Assembly (NCBI GenBank): GCA_021030915.1
Contig: JAGEMR010000116.1
Span: 30,305-94,304, forward strand
Length of the DNA: 64,000 bases
Reading direction: 5' to 3'
Origin: Astrothelium macrocarpum
Lineage: Eukaryota; Ascomycota; Dothideomycetes; Trypetheliales; Trypetheliaceae
Numbering within the stretch: position 1 is the first letter of the stretch; each line of letters starts with the position of its first letter. The translations under genes were made by a program, and so were the position numbers. Below the pieces are notes generated by a model. That model had not been told where the DNA came from, ran no database searches, and was given only the letters and a program-made list of their open reading frames with translations. Shown one piece after another: positions 1 to 11,524 of this stretch.

Positions 1-1461
1 CTGATGAGGACAACCAAGAAGATGGCCAGTCTCGTGCATGTGGGCTCCAATGCCAATGTTTGCGGCTTCCCAGTTACTGCCAGATTCGTTCAAGTCATTT
101 GCAACGAAATTCGTATCCGTTCTTGTACAATCCATAAAAGCTGGAACGACTTCTTCGATACTAGCTGGATAGCTCTGAAGCGCGTGCGAGCCAAAGACGG
201 CAAGCTGAAGATCATCACTTCCTCCGCCCAGTGCAGCATGCCCTCGGACTGTCTTGTGTTGTGGATCCCAATGAGTGTCAAGGTACAGGCAAGAAACGTA
301 CTGTTTCTGTCCGGGCCTTGGCGCAAAATAGGCCCTAACAGCATCCATTGCCCAGCTGTACAGATCGCCTTTCCTTTGCGCTGGTCCGTATTGTTGTGCG
401 ACTTGCAAGTCTCGGATTTCCTGCATACTCTTGTTCATCCTAATGATATGAATCTTTGCCTCATTGCGTATCTGGTTGGTATCCATGTCTCGATATGTAA
501 GAGTGCCTTGCTGCCATTCTTCTTCGAACCGGAAGCATCGCCTTCCAAAATTATTGCGGTTCATCTGCTCGCCAGTAAATGCTTGCCAGAGATAGGCAGA
601 CATGCGAAACTTGCGGATGGCAGTAGCGAGTCCATTGCCCTCTCGTTGTATTCTTTCCGGAACTGCATCGTAAGTTTCTGGTGAATCCCTCGCAAGAAGG
701 ATAACAAGATGTAGAGGAGGTGAGGCATTGAGAGGGAGGTAGTTGATGTTGATCCACGATGAATGCTGAGGTGAAGAGGGGGGTGTAGCAGCTTTAGCGG
801 GAAGATAGTCGAGTCGTAATCGATTGGGTCCAGGTTGTAAATGGACAAGGGCCTTGAAGTGAGAGTCGAAAACTGGCCAGCTGGTCTGTGGGAAGCTGTC
901 CTGATGGTGGCAGACAATTACATGACCGTCCTGCGGCTGCGTAACGTCTCCAATTTGGCCGTAGATTAGAAAGACTTTTTGATGGACCTAGTACGTGTCA
1001 ATTTGTTGAATAGCTGCATTTGTTCGGCCTACATACCCAAGAGTTGTCTGAGATGGAAATTATTCGCGGTGCTAATGGAGAAGTGGAGGACATGTTGCGT
1101 GGTTGGCCGTTCGCAGTTGGATTGCCCTGAGCAATGCTATTAGTTTGAGGTTGCAGAGCTTAATTGAGGAGGATATACTCACCACGATGGAGTAGCGATT
1201 GGATTTGGAGCTTACAACCGACGGTCTAGATGGGACAGGAGGAGGGGTGCCGTTAGTCACACGCAGATTGGTGGCAGACCTCGAGCGTTCAGAAAAAAGA
1301 GTGCTCGCTGGAGTCGAGGAGCCTAGAAAGGAGTTTACGGTGCTCGTAGATTTGTTGGTGCCATTGGAAGATGTGTTCGACTGGGACCACTTGGCAGAGT
1401 CGTCAGAGGGCTGCTTGCGGCTGATAGATCTGCGGCGGAGATCTTTGAGAAACGAAGGCAT
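1..1461 (-). CDS. zinc metallopeptidase (YIL108W-like family), partial at window edge
   Basis: The gene reads leftward and its 3' end lies outside the window. Exon 1 (1461-1183) begins at an ATG and encodes a Ser/Thr-rich, probably disordered N-terminus of 93 residues. An intron (1182-988, GTGAGT donor, CTAG acceptor) leads to an exon that stays open to base 1. The second exon carries HETGHLLGCPH at about residue 411, the HExxH metalloprotease signature with a third ligand in HxxGxxH form, inside a long soluble domain. This matches the fungal putative metallopeptidase family of yeast YIL108W (Pfam Metallopep), proteins of mostly unknown role. A C-terminal jacalin-like domain, common in the family, would lie off the window. 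No signal peptide is visible, so a cytosolic location is inferred. At 195 bases the intron is longer than others here and could hide a small exon. Confidence 0.85.
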
Positions 1462-2154
1462 GCTCGCAAGCAGTGGCGGGGTAGGACAAACACGGTCAGC
1501 AGCACGCCGCAATTGTCAGCGAGGAGAAAGAGGCGATGATGACGACGCGGTGTACGGAGGTAGCTTGATGGCTAAGGTATTTTGGTGGCCGGCCAGGCTC
1601 TCACCCACCAACACATCCAGAGTACCTGCGCGAAGTGACGGATGGACTAAGGAGCTGGCTAGGCTCAGGTCATGATTCGGCCCGCACCGGTCGAGAGAGA
1701 AGCCAGCTGTTATCCACTCATGCCTTATGTAAAAGGCGTGTGGCGGCGGAATGTCAGCGTGCATGCGGAGTTCAGCAAAACTCAACGGCTGTACCGATCA
1801 AGTTTCACCAACGACTGCATTGCATTGGCCAGCCATCGTGGCTACTTATCGCAGACGTCCAGGTTCTCAATCCTGGCTACACCCAATATCCCTGCCCACG
1901 CACAAGCGTCAAGGTCAGTATGAACGGGGACGTGACAGGCTCTTCGAGTCTACGAATGGTCATCAGATCAAAGCAATCAAGACCAGCTCGAATTCTCTTG
2001 GCCTGAGCGAAAGAGCTCGACGATGTTTTGACCTCTTTTTCCTCGATAATGACTGGATATCATAGCTATCTGGTTGATGGTTGGTAAGGCTTACATACGG
2101 TCACAGATAAGACATCTGGCGCTACCAGTCCCCGTCCCAAGGTTAGGCCATCCA
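1462..2154. other. intergenic, no gene seen
   Basis: This stretch holds the upstream region of the metallopeptidase and the downstream side of the sugar transporter. Short overlapping reading frames occur on both strands, but none shows domain similarity, codon regularity or sensible splice structure. Confidence 0.5.
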
Positions 2155-4204
2155 TCAAACTTTTTCCATATGTCGCTTTCCATCCTGCTTCATATCTTTG
2201 GCCTCATTGATCTGCCCAGACCTCCCATTGGCTGAATTACCGTCTTCCCTCACGAACACCGAATCTATTTCCTCAAGAGATTTACCAGCCGTCTGTTTGA
2301 ATTTAGTTTTCGTTTCACCATGCCTCGTATCCCCTATCCTACTTACCTCTGGACACCAGTACCACACGACTGAGAGGAGCATTAACCTCGGACACTCCGG
2401 TCTCTAAAATCGAGGGAACTTACAGACGCAAGCCAGAATACAGGAGCCGAGTTGCCAGAACCATATTTCGTAATTGACACGCTGCAAAGCAATCCCACCA
2501 CCAAAAACCGTTGCAAAAGTCATGGACCACTCCCCCAAAATGCCTGCGGCACCACCGAGATGTCTGTACCTCAGAGGAGCTATTTCAGGGCCATACTATA
2601 CAATTGCATTAGCTTCAGCTAATAAATGACTGAGATTCCACTCGGACTTACAAGCCAAGGACAACCCATCCAGCCTAGTCCCATGAGAAAGATGAAAATA
2701 ATCATAAAGGCAATCGCCGTCCATTGAGTGCCCAATGTTTTGTGATTCAATCCGGTCATAGCAATGAAGACAGCTATAGTGATTGTACCTACAGAACTCT
2801 GGGTCAGCATCACTCATTCTCTTTGAGCTGGAGATTGCTCAAGCTATCTTTGGATTTCCATACAACCCACAGCGGTCCAGAACATCAGCGTACGTCGTCC
2901 CCAGCGCTCTATGAGAAACGGTGTAAACCATGTTCCGATCGCGAAGATTGAATTTATGACCGCCGCAACCAGCTGTTGAAGGAAAGGAGACAGGCCAACA
3001 TTAGCAAGGATGATAGTGCTGTAATATGTCAGCAGATTGATTCCTATTGATTTCATCAGTCTAGCCTATATGCAATAACTCATGGACCTGACCCATATTC
3101 TGTTGTAAAAACAATAGCAGGAAACTGGTTCTAATCCGCCTCGCCACCTGCAATTCGCTTTTATCCCAAAAGAAATCCAAGAAATTTAGACGCGCTTGAC
3201 CCTTTTCCGATCTTATTGTTTCCAAGATCTGTTGCTTTTGCTGCTGTACCAATCCGGAATCAACTGGAAGATCGTGGAGTCTTGCCAATACCCGATCACC
3301 CTCCTCGTTACGACCTTTTGAATAGTACCATCGAGGAGTATCAGGTAACATCAGCATACCCAGGAATGAGCACGCGGTAAAGAAAGACTGCAGAACGATC
3401 GGGAAGCGCCAGGAAATCTGATTATTCATTCTTGTGAAGCCGAAATCCACCTAGTCCATTGTCAGTGGTGCTTGATCTTCTACTGGATTCTACGCCGCAC
3501 CCAATATGCCAAGGCAACCCCGTTAATCAAGTATATGCATTGGATAGCCACTTGAGGTCCACGCTCCGTCTTTTCGATCGTGGTTTCGCTTATATAAGTC
3601 GGCACGGTGGCTGAGATTAATCCAATGCCCAATCCACAAATGACCCGAGCGATAACAATTTGTGCGACGGCTTGAAGCAAGTCAGCATTACTGTGTCATT
3701 AGTCAAATTTTGTGGTTGAGAATGACTGACACCAGGAGGATGCTTGAAGAGCACCTCCAACAATTACGCATGCATCTCCAACTAATATACTCATACGCCG
3801 ACCGAATCGGGATCCCAAACCGGTTATTGTCAGGATGATGGCCATAACAAGGCAACCAAGTGTGTAAGAAGATGCTATCAATGGGATTACCAGAGTTCCT
3901 TTGGGGTGCTAACAAAAATTAGACGGTGTTTGCAACATATTCCAAGTAAATCATACACCCAACGCTCGAAGAAACGGCTCTGTTGTTTGGACGCCCCCCA
4001 ATACGCCTGCATCATATCTATTGCGGTGTAAGATGGTGTCGGTAAGCCGGTGCCAGAGTGAGAGAATCATTGACAAACCCAAATATCATGAAAGCCTTCG
4101 CCTTCCATCAGTGATGAGATTGCAGGAAATTATTTGATACTAACCAAAGCACAACTTATTGACATTGTTCTATAGAACGAACGACCTCGGAGTCTGAACA
4201 ACAT
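2155..4204 (-). CDS. MFS sugar transporter
   Basis: The gene has about eight short introns and encodes a 12-span plasma-membrane carrier of the sugar porter family. After splicing, a start at 4204 gives an N-terminus with LRGRS before the first helix, then FGYDAGVLGGVQTT (helix 1). Next come GSRFGRRMSILVGD (the loop 2 RxGRR signature), ARVICGLGIGLISATVPTY, PDTPRWYYSKGR (the PESPRWL-type signature at the central loop), ERWGRRTLMFW, GPEIAPLRYRHLGG and the C-terminal PETAGKSLEEID. These are the hallmark sugar porter motifs in the right order. No frameshift is needed: a 17-base acceptor shift near 2360 restores the frame into VWYWCPE. The substrate cannot be read from sequence; hexose, pentose, polyol or quinate are all possible. 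It is divergent from the SDR dehydrogenase at 4889, which suggests coupled uptake and oxidation. Confidence 0.9.
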
Positions 4205-4888
4205 TTCGAGTAGTCTTTCAACACCACAAATTATGATAGACACAAAGACAGTCTCAGAGGGAAACTTAATGACAGGACCATATCTGCAGCTTTCTGCATA
4301 ATGAATGTCGCACAAGCGGAACTTGAAAGTTCTTTTCATTGTCTTATTAACCAGTATGCGCAACGAAAATCATTGCCATCTTTCCTTCTACCTAAAGCGG
4401 ATATCATGAAGCTCATTGTATAGTTTGTCGGACCAAAAAGATTCAAGTCGAACATGGTGTCGTCCGAGACCGTACCATCCTTTTATCCAGTTCCCAAGGG
4501 AAAAGGAGGACTTCCAGTTACGCGAGAAGGTATTTGGTACACACCTTTCGCGTACTCCGCAGATCCACCTGAATCGACATATCGCCACCAAATGCCAAAA
4601 CAGCAAATTGTCTAAACTTCGAAGGTTTACCGAATCGCGGGGTTGAGCCCCAAGCGGAGAAAGACTGCGGGGCAAACTATAGCGAATGATACTGGGGGAG
4701 TGCTGCAGCATCCAAATACTGCGTACTACACACCGTGCGTCCATTCCCTGAGAGCCAACGTTTGGGTGTGGGGTAAATATGCACAAGATAGACATATCGT
4801 TGGCTGGTTCTCTGATGAGTACGGCACATGATGTAAGGGTGAAAGCTTCGATTTCGTGGCACTCCTTCGATACGCATTCTTCTTTAGA
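4205..4888. promoter_or_regulatory. shared divergent promoter region, sugar transporter / SDR
   Basis: This 684-base gap separates two genes transcribed away from each other. Reading frames of up to about 135 codons exist inside it, but they overlap one another on both strands and resemble no family. It is most simply the bidirectional control region of the transporter and the dehydrogenase. Confidence 0.45.
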
Positions 4889-6028
4889 ATGGCATTAAGC
4901 GCATCTCTAAAATCTACCTGGTACACTCGGTCCGTTGTTGGTGGATTTACGCGGAGTTTTCATCAAACAGCATGGAACCAATTTGCGAGATCGCTCCCAA
5001 GGAGCGTGAATAATGATGGACTATCCGTCGCTGACCTACTCAACATGCGAGGGAAAAATATACTAATTACAGGTTTGTTAATTAATGACTTGTCTTAGAA
5101 TTTGTCAAACACAGCAAAGGCTTATGAGCATACAGGAGGTGCTCGTGGAATCGGGTTTGGCATTGCCAAAGCGGTATCTCAGATGGGAGGAAATATTGTG
5201 TGCCTCGACTCTCTACCTGAACCCGTAGAGGAGTTCGAGTCACTACCAGACCAATACGGAATAAAAACACATTTCTTCCGAACAGATGTCACGAAGGAGC
5301 AGAGTCTCACAAAGTCATTTCAGGATGCTATCAATGCCGTGGGAGATTTGCATGGTTGTGTCACTGCGGCGGGCATCGCTCTTGATAAGCCTTTTCAAGA
5401 GCACACATGGGAAGAATCAAGAAGGATCCTTGAAGTTAATTGCGTTGGCACATTCTTCAGCGCGCAACTAGCTGCAAAGCAGATGGAAAAGCAAGGCACT
5501 GGCGGCTCTATTCTCGCTATTGCATCCATTGCCGCCCAAGGCAAAACATGGTCTGTGGCCCTTTTCAAAAAGATTCTACATAGTAACTCGCTGCTGATTC
5601 CATATCAAGTCCAGGACAGAAATTGAGCATATACAATATGTCGAAAGGAGCGGTCAAAGCCTTCGTGGGTCCACTTGCTGTTGAGCTTGCTCCTCTGAAA
5701 ATTCGAGTAAATTCTATTTCGCCTGGCATCACGCGGACGCCAATGACAGCTGCTTTGGCTGTTCAGTATCCGAACCTCGTCAAGATGTTTGATCGAGTGC
5801 CTCCGCTTGGTCGTATGGTAAGTGTTAAATTCTGCCTTCCTCTTCGAATTTGTCTTTATTACCAAGCTCACACTGTCTGTGACATAGGGAACGCCTCAAG
5901 ACATTGGAAATGCAGCTGTGTTCCTGTTATCCGATGCATCTTCCTATGTTACTGGCGTTGATTGGCTGGTTGATGGAGGGATCACTTCAGGGACTTGGAG
6001 GAGTCTCCAGGACCCCAGTGAACAATGA
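4889..6028 (+). CDS. short-chain dehydrogenase/reductase, polyol (arabinitol/mannitol) type
   Basis: Four exons (4889-5072, 5136-5550, 5610-5817, 5888-6028) give 315 residues, in phase at every junction. The N-terminus up to about residue 55 is rich in Arg, Ser and aromatics without acids (FTRSFHQTAWNQFAR), like a mitochondrial presequence. The Rossmann motif TGGARGIG is assembled across intron 1. The classical SDR set follows: an AAG variant of NNAG (TAAGI), the catalytic Ser in AIASIAAQG, YNMSK as YxxxK, and the SPGITRTPM loop. Overall similarity is to fungal SDRs annotated as D-arabinitol, sorbitol or mannitol dehydrogenases; the exact substrate is inferred. An in-frame ATG lies only at 4889, since the longer upstream frame has no ATG. 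Its divergent neighbour is the sugar transporter. Confidence 0.87.
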
Positions 6029-6441
6029 AAGAAGATCAAAAAACATTTGATGAATTAAAAGCCGAACCAGAATACACAAATACGTAAGCTAATAGACGTC
6101 ATCTGAGATAGCCGTCTCCTGAAGAGAAACCCCAGCACCAATGCATGGCTGGCGGGGTAGCGGGGTATCCAGGGAAGATTATAGCCCAAATTCAATTAAG
6201 GATGGTATGATACAGTCTGCCTACCTCCCTTACCGAAATACCCGCTTTCCCCTAAAATTGGATCAGAGCTAGTAGTTGGCGAATGCTCAAATAGACTTGA
6301 AAACGAGAGCCATCCTCCCTGGAAACAACAATACGCAGTAAAACAGGTCATCTATTGACTTCAGTAGTGAACAGTCTATAAAAGTTATTGCTCACTACCC
6401 AGATACATGACTTCGTGACCCGGAGCATTCAGGCCAAACAA
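6029..6441. other. intergenic, promoter side of the flavin monooxygenase
   Basis: No coding potential is seen. It contains the 3' end of the SDR transcript and the upstream region of the next gene. Confidence 0.5.
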
Positions 6442-8513
6442 ATGACGATGCAAAGGACGCCAAGTGTTATTGTTATTGGGGCCGGTGAGACCACAATTCA
6501 TGATGAAGCAAGGTGCAATGCCATCGACAATTGACTATTCATGTTCTCTAGGCCCCAGCGCCATCGCCATGGCGTATAAGCTCAAACACGAGCTCTTTTT
6601 CGATAATTGGACACTATACGAGAAGAGCGAAGGGCCTGGAGGAACATGGCGAACGAACACTTACCGTATTTTCACGCTGTCGTGTTTCTTGGGGCATCGC
6701 TGACCCAACCTGATAGCTGGAGTGGGTTGCGATGTGCCAACTCAGTACTTGTCCATTGAACGCCGAATCTGATAGATCCAATACCTAACTAATCACTACC
6801 AGTCTCTACTCCTTCAGCTTTGATCTGAACCCAGATTGGTCCAAAGAGTTATGCGATGGGCCGGAAATCCTCGCTTATATGGAAAGGACTTGTGAGAAAT
6901 GGAATCTGCTGCCGCATATGCTATTCAGTATCGAGTGCCTCGGTGCCCGCTGGTTGAAGGATGAACAAGAGTGGGAAGTTCGATTTCAAGACTTGCAAAC
7001 ATCAGTCGAGTTCGTGCGGAGAGCGACTGTGCTCATCAGCGCTGTCGGAGGTATCAACAAGCCACGAGAGATCAAGTTTGAAGGGATGGAGAAGTTTCAG
7101 GGACCCATGTTTCATACTGCGAGATGGGACCATAACATTGATTACGCTGGCAAGAGGGTTGCTGTAATTGGGAACGGATGCAGCGCTGGTATGTAAATGG
7201 CCTTACTGTCACTCAACTTTGTGAAGGTTGATGATTGACGTCTCCACAGCGCAAGTTGTACCCACAGTCTCCAAATCGGCTCTTAGCGTCAAGCAATACG
7301 CACGATCGCCGCAATGGTATCACGAAAGGCCGAATCATGTTTTCACCGACTTTGAGAAATGGTGTTTCAGATGGGTTCCACTGTGGCAACGATTGAAGCG
7401 GCTGCAACTGTTTCTCGAGAATGATGCTCTGGTGGACACATACATGCCAGGTCCGCTAGCGGCCAAAAAGCGAGAAGTAAGTGGCTGGTCGTTGTATCCA
7501 ACCAAGCACAACTCACGAATTTGATCGATTTAGATTGTAGAGGCAAATGCCAAAAATTACATCCTGAGCATTGTGCCACAGAAGTACCACGACTTCGTCT
7601 TTCCCGACTTTCCACTTGGTTGTAAGCGTCGGATTTTCGATCCTGGTTATTTGGCTTCGCTCAATTCGCCGAACGTGACTTTGATACCGGAAGAGATCAA
7701 AGAAATTACTCAAACCGGTATCATTAGTGAGAAAGGTACGAGGGACGAGTTCGACATCATCGTTCTTGCGACTGGATTCCAAGTGCAGAATTTCCTGACG
7801 CCGATGGACATTACCGGAGAGTACGGCGTATCGTTGAGGCAACGTTGGAAGGAGAATAAGGGCGCTCAGGCCTATCTTGGGACGACCGTCTCCGGTTTTC
7901 CGAACTTTGGCATTTTGTAAGTTCGATAGAAACATCATTGTGAGCTGGCTTATTTCTGATGTGTTCAAGGTTCGGGCCAAATACATTCCCAGCCCACAAC
8001 TCGGCACTCTACTCGTGTGAGGTGCAAGTTGATTACTTCACTCGCGCAATACTCGCCCCAATCATTGATCGCCAGGTCAAAGTTATGGACGTTCATGAGG
8101 CAGCCGAAATATTCTGGGTCAATTCTGTACAGAGGAAATTAAAGGGCTCAGTTTTCGAAGCTGGTTGCTCGAACTGGTACATCACCGAGGGCACTGGGCG
8201 TAATGCAGCTTCATTTCCAGGGTACGCGAGAGACTTGTGGAAGCAAACACGGTTTGCGAAAAGTAGCGATTATGACATCGTCCCTGGTGATAGTTTGTGG
8301 CCTCTTCGACGAATATACAGATGGCTTAGGTTCTTGGTATGGACGAAGAAGCTTACAGCCCTCTGGATCCTCTTTTCCATCATTGTTGCTCGGAAAGGCC
8401 GAGTTGGTCGGAGGTTGGATGATGCGTACCGTGCTGGTCTTCAAAGATTGAGTGGGGCCAGACAACGCGTCGAGAACTTCTTGCGTCAATATTTGAGTAA
8501 CTTGCAAAAGTGA
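6442..8513 (+). CDS. flavin-containing monooxygenase, Baeyer-Villiger type
   Basis: A class B flavoprotein monooxygenase split by about six introns, roughly 570 residues. The FAD-binding GAGPSAIAM (GxGxxG/A) forms across intron 1. It is followed by EKSEGPGGTW and TNTYPGVGCDVPTHLYSFSF, typical of cyclohexanone monooxygenase relatives. FQGPMFHTARWD fits the Baeyer-Villiger fingerprint FxGxxxHxxxW. The NADPH Rossmann motif is GNGCSAAQ, spliced across intron 4, and LATGF lies in the C-terminal half. The expected reaction uses NADPH and O2 to turn a ketone into an ester or lactone, or to oxygenate a heteroatom; the substrate is unknown. The last about 60 residues include an aromatic, hydrophobic stretch (WTKKLTALWILFSIIVAR), possibly a membrane anchor. 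It lies between the SDR and an aquaporin-like gene, all on the + strand. Confidence 0.9.
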
Positions 8514-8821
8514 TGATGGTCGACGTGGTACAGCCGGTATTTGACTAGATCAGATAGAAAGGAGAAAGCTAGCTACATGGAGACTAGTGTATAGCTTACT
8601 GCATATGCTTACACATACGCCACGCCCAATTTGCCCCAAACTTATCCGAACCCGAGACGGGCATTCCTTCCTTAGCTTGAAGATACACTGGGTTCTGGAA
8701 CTTTGAAGAACATCGCAGTCCTCATCGACTGACTGTCTTTTTTTTTTTCCTTCACACTGACATTTATCGTTATGTTCTAGGATATTTTACGGTTTCTCGG
8801 CTCTCATCTTTCTTTTAATCA
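8514..8821. promoter_or_regulatory. upstream region of the aquaporin-like gene
   Basis: A 308-base gap with a pyrimidine-rich run (mostly T) at about 8736-8754, some 70 bases before the ATG. Such CT-rich tracts are common near fungal transcription starts. No other site is recognised. Confidence 0.4.
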
Positions 8822-10006
8822 ATGGACACCAAGGAGAATGGCACTGCCGAACAGCAGCTTGAAGAAAATGATGAGGTACAACAGATAACAAAGAGCTCTA
8901 CAGTCCAGCCTGGTGTTTGCTTTCCGGGCTCTTTTGGTGCGAAATCAACAAGTCAAGTACGCATCGACAATAAATCGAAGCTTCGCCGCGATTACCTTCT
9001 TCAAGGCTGGCTCGACGCGTCAATCTGGAGATCTGCCTTCATCGAATTTGTTGCTTCTACGAGCTTGTGCTATACGTCAGGCCTCATCGATACTACACTC
9101 ACCAATTTGCAGAATCCCGACGCTGTCCCAGCATACGTCGGCATCAGCAACATCGTGCTCTTGGCTTTATTCATCTACGCGACGGCGCCTGGGAGCGGTG
9201 GCCATATCAATCCGACCATCTCCTTCTCGACGTTCTTGGCGGGCTTGACGACTTTACCTCGAGCGGTCTTATACATGTGTGCCCAAACTCTCGGAGCAGG
9301 ACTTGCGGGAGGTCTGATCCGAGGCAGTTTGGGAAAAGCTGCTGAAACCAAGTGAGATTTTCTGATAGTTAAATTGAGTCGGAAATGTGACTGACTTGAT
9401 CAAGATATCAAGGTGGCGGGTGTTTTCTTGCGACAGATCAGGTCTCGTCAGGACAGGCGTTCCTCGTTGAGTGTATGGCGTTCTTTTGATCCCGAACAAA
9501 CAAGCCGCTGACTATTGATAAACAGTTATGATGACATTCGTTCTAATGTGGGTTAAATGAAGCTGCAAGAGATTGGGTAATACGTCTAACACATTCAGTT
9601 ATCTTGCGTTCGGGTGTGCGTTAGATCCTCGCCAAGCACAACTGTTCGGCCAAAACGCTCCTTTGTTGGTAGGCTTGTCGTTAGGAATAACAAGTTTCGC
9701 TACCACCAATCTCGGTATGGCCTACTCCCATACTCGCTCTAATACGGAAAGAATATCTTGGATTAACAATGCACTAGCCCCGGATTACACAGGCGCAAGC
9801 ATGAACCCAGCCAGGTGCTTTGCTTTTGCAGTAGTCCGAAATAACTTCAAAGGTATGCTGCTACGTTTTTTTGTTGCCTGGATTAGCTATGTATACTCAC
9901 ATCTTCAGATCAATGGATATGGTGGTTCGCACCAGCGGCAGCGTGTGTACTTTCGACCGTAGTGTACTACGTCGCGCCTCCTTACCATGCAGTTAAGAAA
10001 TCATGA
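8822..10006 (+). CDS. aquaporin-like channel (MIP family)
   Basis: About six exons give a six-span MIP protein of roughly 320 residues with a long hydrophilic N-terminal tail (about 70 residues). The first pore loop reads GGHINPTISF, so the usual NPA box is NPT. The second loop is canonical, GASMNPARCF. Helices are visible at AFIEFVASTSLCY, VGISNIVLLALFIY, LYMCAQTLGAGLAGG, FMMTFVLIYLAFGCALDP and DQWIWWFAPAAA, the last ending in a conserved Trp-rich helix. Exon joins at about 9354, 9470, 9556, 9717 and 9852 restore the frame each time. Water, glycerol or small-solute transport across a membrane is expected. The NPT change and pore residues differ from orthodox water channels, so selectivity is uncertain. 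Confidence 0.85.
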
Positions 10007-10402
10007 TCGACTATGCTATATTGGCTCGTTTGTGATATTACTTTTTGAGCGTTGCTGTACAGGTCCTGTGTTCACAATCTCGTTTTGAAAGAATCGCCAG
10101 TAGATTTTCATCAAAATCATATAGCAGACACGATCCAGCCAAAGCCACAGTGCGGAGAAATCTAGGTCCTTGATCCAAATCATTAGCATTATCGTTCGCC
10201 TCGTATGGGATGGCTTGGGCTGGATAGGTGGACGGTCGAGATTGCTGTGTCATGATTCTTTGTAAGAGAGCGGTCCCCAAATTTTACCGGGGTCCCTGCA
10301 TGTGATCGCCAATCCGAAGCACAATATCTCGGCTTGTGCTCCACTTCTGAACCCCATCCAGCAGGTACAACAGCAAGACGTCAGTAACTCCATCCAATAT
10401 TT
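10007..10402. other. intergenic, no gene seen
   Basis: A reading frame of 80 codons on the minus strand (10038-10280) has no recognisable similarity. The region probably contains the terminator of the aquaporin gene and the promoter of the MDR gene. Confidence 0.45.
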
Positions 10403-10525
10403 ATGAATGTCTTGAGAACCAGTAGGTGTTTTCTACATTCTCATCCACACCACTCACCTTTTCGTACTGCATCCCTAATCTCATTTCTCCCCAAACATCC
10501 CATCTCTACCATCAACCCCACCACC

Positions 10526-11524
10526 ATGCGCGCCCTCCAAATGACCAAACCCTCCCCCTCCTCCCCCGCCACCCTCTCCCTCACCACCCTCCCCACATCC
10601 ACCCCCACGCCCGGCCACATCCTCGTCCGCATCACCGCCGCCTACATCAATCCATCCGACCTGCTCAACGTTAACGGCAGCTTCGCATACACCACCTACC
10701 CACGCATCCCCGGCCGCGACTTCGCCGGCATCGTCGAAGCCACCCCTCCCCCATCCTCCTCTTCCTCCTCCTCTGACGATGCATTCCGCCCCGGCGACCG
10801 CGTCTTTGGCACCTCCGGCCGCACCCTCTCCTTCACGCTCGACGGCACGCACGCCGAGTACGTGCTCGTCCCCGTCGCGGGGCTCGCACACACGCCCGCC
10901 GCGCTGACCGACGTGCAGGCGGCCATGGTGGGGACGTCGTATACGACGGCGGCGCTGGCGGTGCAGGCGGCGCGCGTGGCCGCGGGCGAGAGCGTGCTGG
11001 TGCTGGGGAGCACGGGCGCGGTGGGGAGGGCCGCCGCGCAGTATGCTGCGGCGGTGGGGGCGAGGGTGATTTTGGGGGCGAGGCGCGAGACGAGTGCGGA
11101 CGGGGTGGATTTGGTGGCGGATCCGGCGTTGGGGAAGGTGATGGAGTTGACGGGGGGGAAGGGAGTGGATGTGGTGGTGAATACGGTAGGGGATGTGGCG
11201 TTGCAGCGGAGTGCGTTGGGGGTGCTGGCGCCGTTTGGGAGGCTGAGTTTTATTTCGGCGCCGAGAGGGGGAAGCACGGAGTTGAGTCTTGATATGTTGA
11301 CGTTTTATCGGAAGCAATTGAGTTTGTTGGGGAATAATTCGTTGTTGATGTCGTTGGAAGGGGCGGCGCAGAGTTTGAGGGAGTTAGTGCCGCTGTTTGA
11401 GCAGGGTAAATTGAAGGTGGAAGGAGATGAAAAGTTGACAAAGATTTCATTGGACCAGGCTGCTGATGCGTATGCTGAAATGGCCAAGGGTTCGCGGAAC
11501 AAGTACATGATTATCAATCAATAG
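10526..11524 (+). CDS. zinc-independent MDR oxidoreductase (quinone oxidoreductase-like)
   Basis: A single-exon gene. The N-terminal GroES-like part contains ITAAYINPSDLLNVNG and PRIPGRDFAGIVE. The Rossmann part contains VLVLGSTGAVGRAAAQYA, a GxxGxxG variant that binds NADPH. The Cys/His zinc ligands of alcohol dehydrogenases are missing, so this belongs to the quinone-reductase/enoyl-reductase branch of the medium-chain superfamily. The start at 10526 gives about 332 residues. An in-frame ATG at 10403 would add 41 residues (MNVLRTSRCFLHSHPHHSPF...) with mitochondrial-presequence character, so a longer isoform is possible. Base composition is extreme: the first 350 bases are C-rich and the remainder G-rich, with the switch near 10915. 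Confidence 0.88.
   Translation: MRALQMTKPSPSSPATLSLTTLPTSTPTPGHILVRITAAYINPSDLLNVNGSFAYTTYPRIPGRDFAGIVEATPPPSSSSSSSDDAFRPGDRVFGTSGRTLSFTLDGTHAEYVLVPVAGLAHTPAALTDVQAAMVGTSYTTAALAVQAARVAAGESVLVLGSTGAVGRAAAQYAAAVGARVILGARRETSADGVDLVADPALGKVMELTGGKGVDVVVNTVGDVALQRSALGVLAPFGRLSFISAPRGGSTELSLDMLTFYRKQLSLLGNNSLLMSLEGAAQSLRELVPLFEQGKLKVEGDEKLTKISLDQAADAYAEMAKGSRNKYMIINQ

Noticed and set aside
4856..4888. Upstream extension of the SDR start
   Set aside because: The frame is open but starts with GTG; the first ATG is at 4889.
10481..11317. 278-codon minus-strand frame opposite the MDR gene
   Set aside because: It is Arg/His/Gly-rich shadow sequence produced by the C-rich/G-rich composition; the sense frame has clear MDR motifs.
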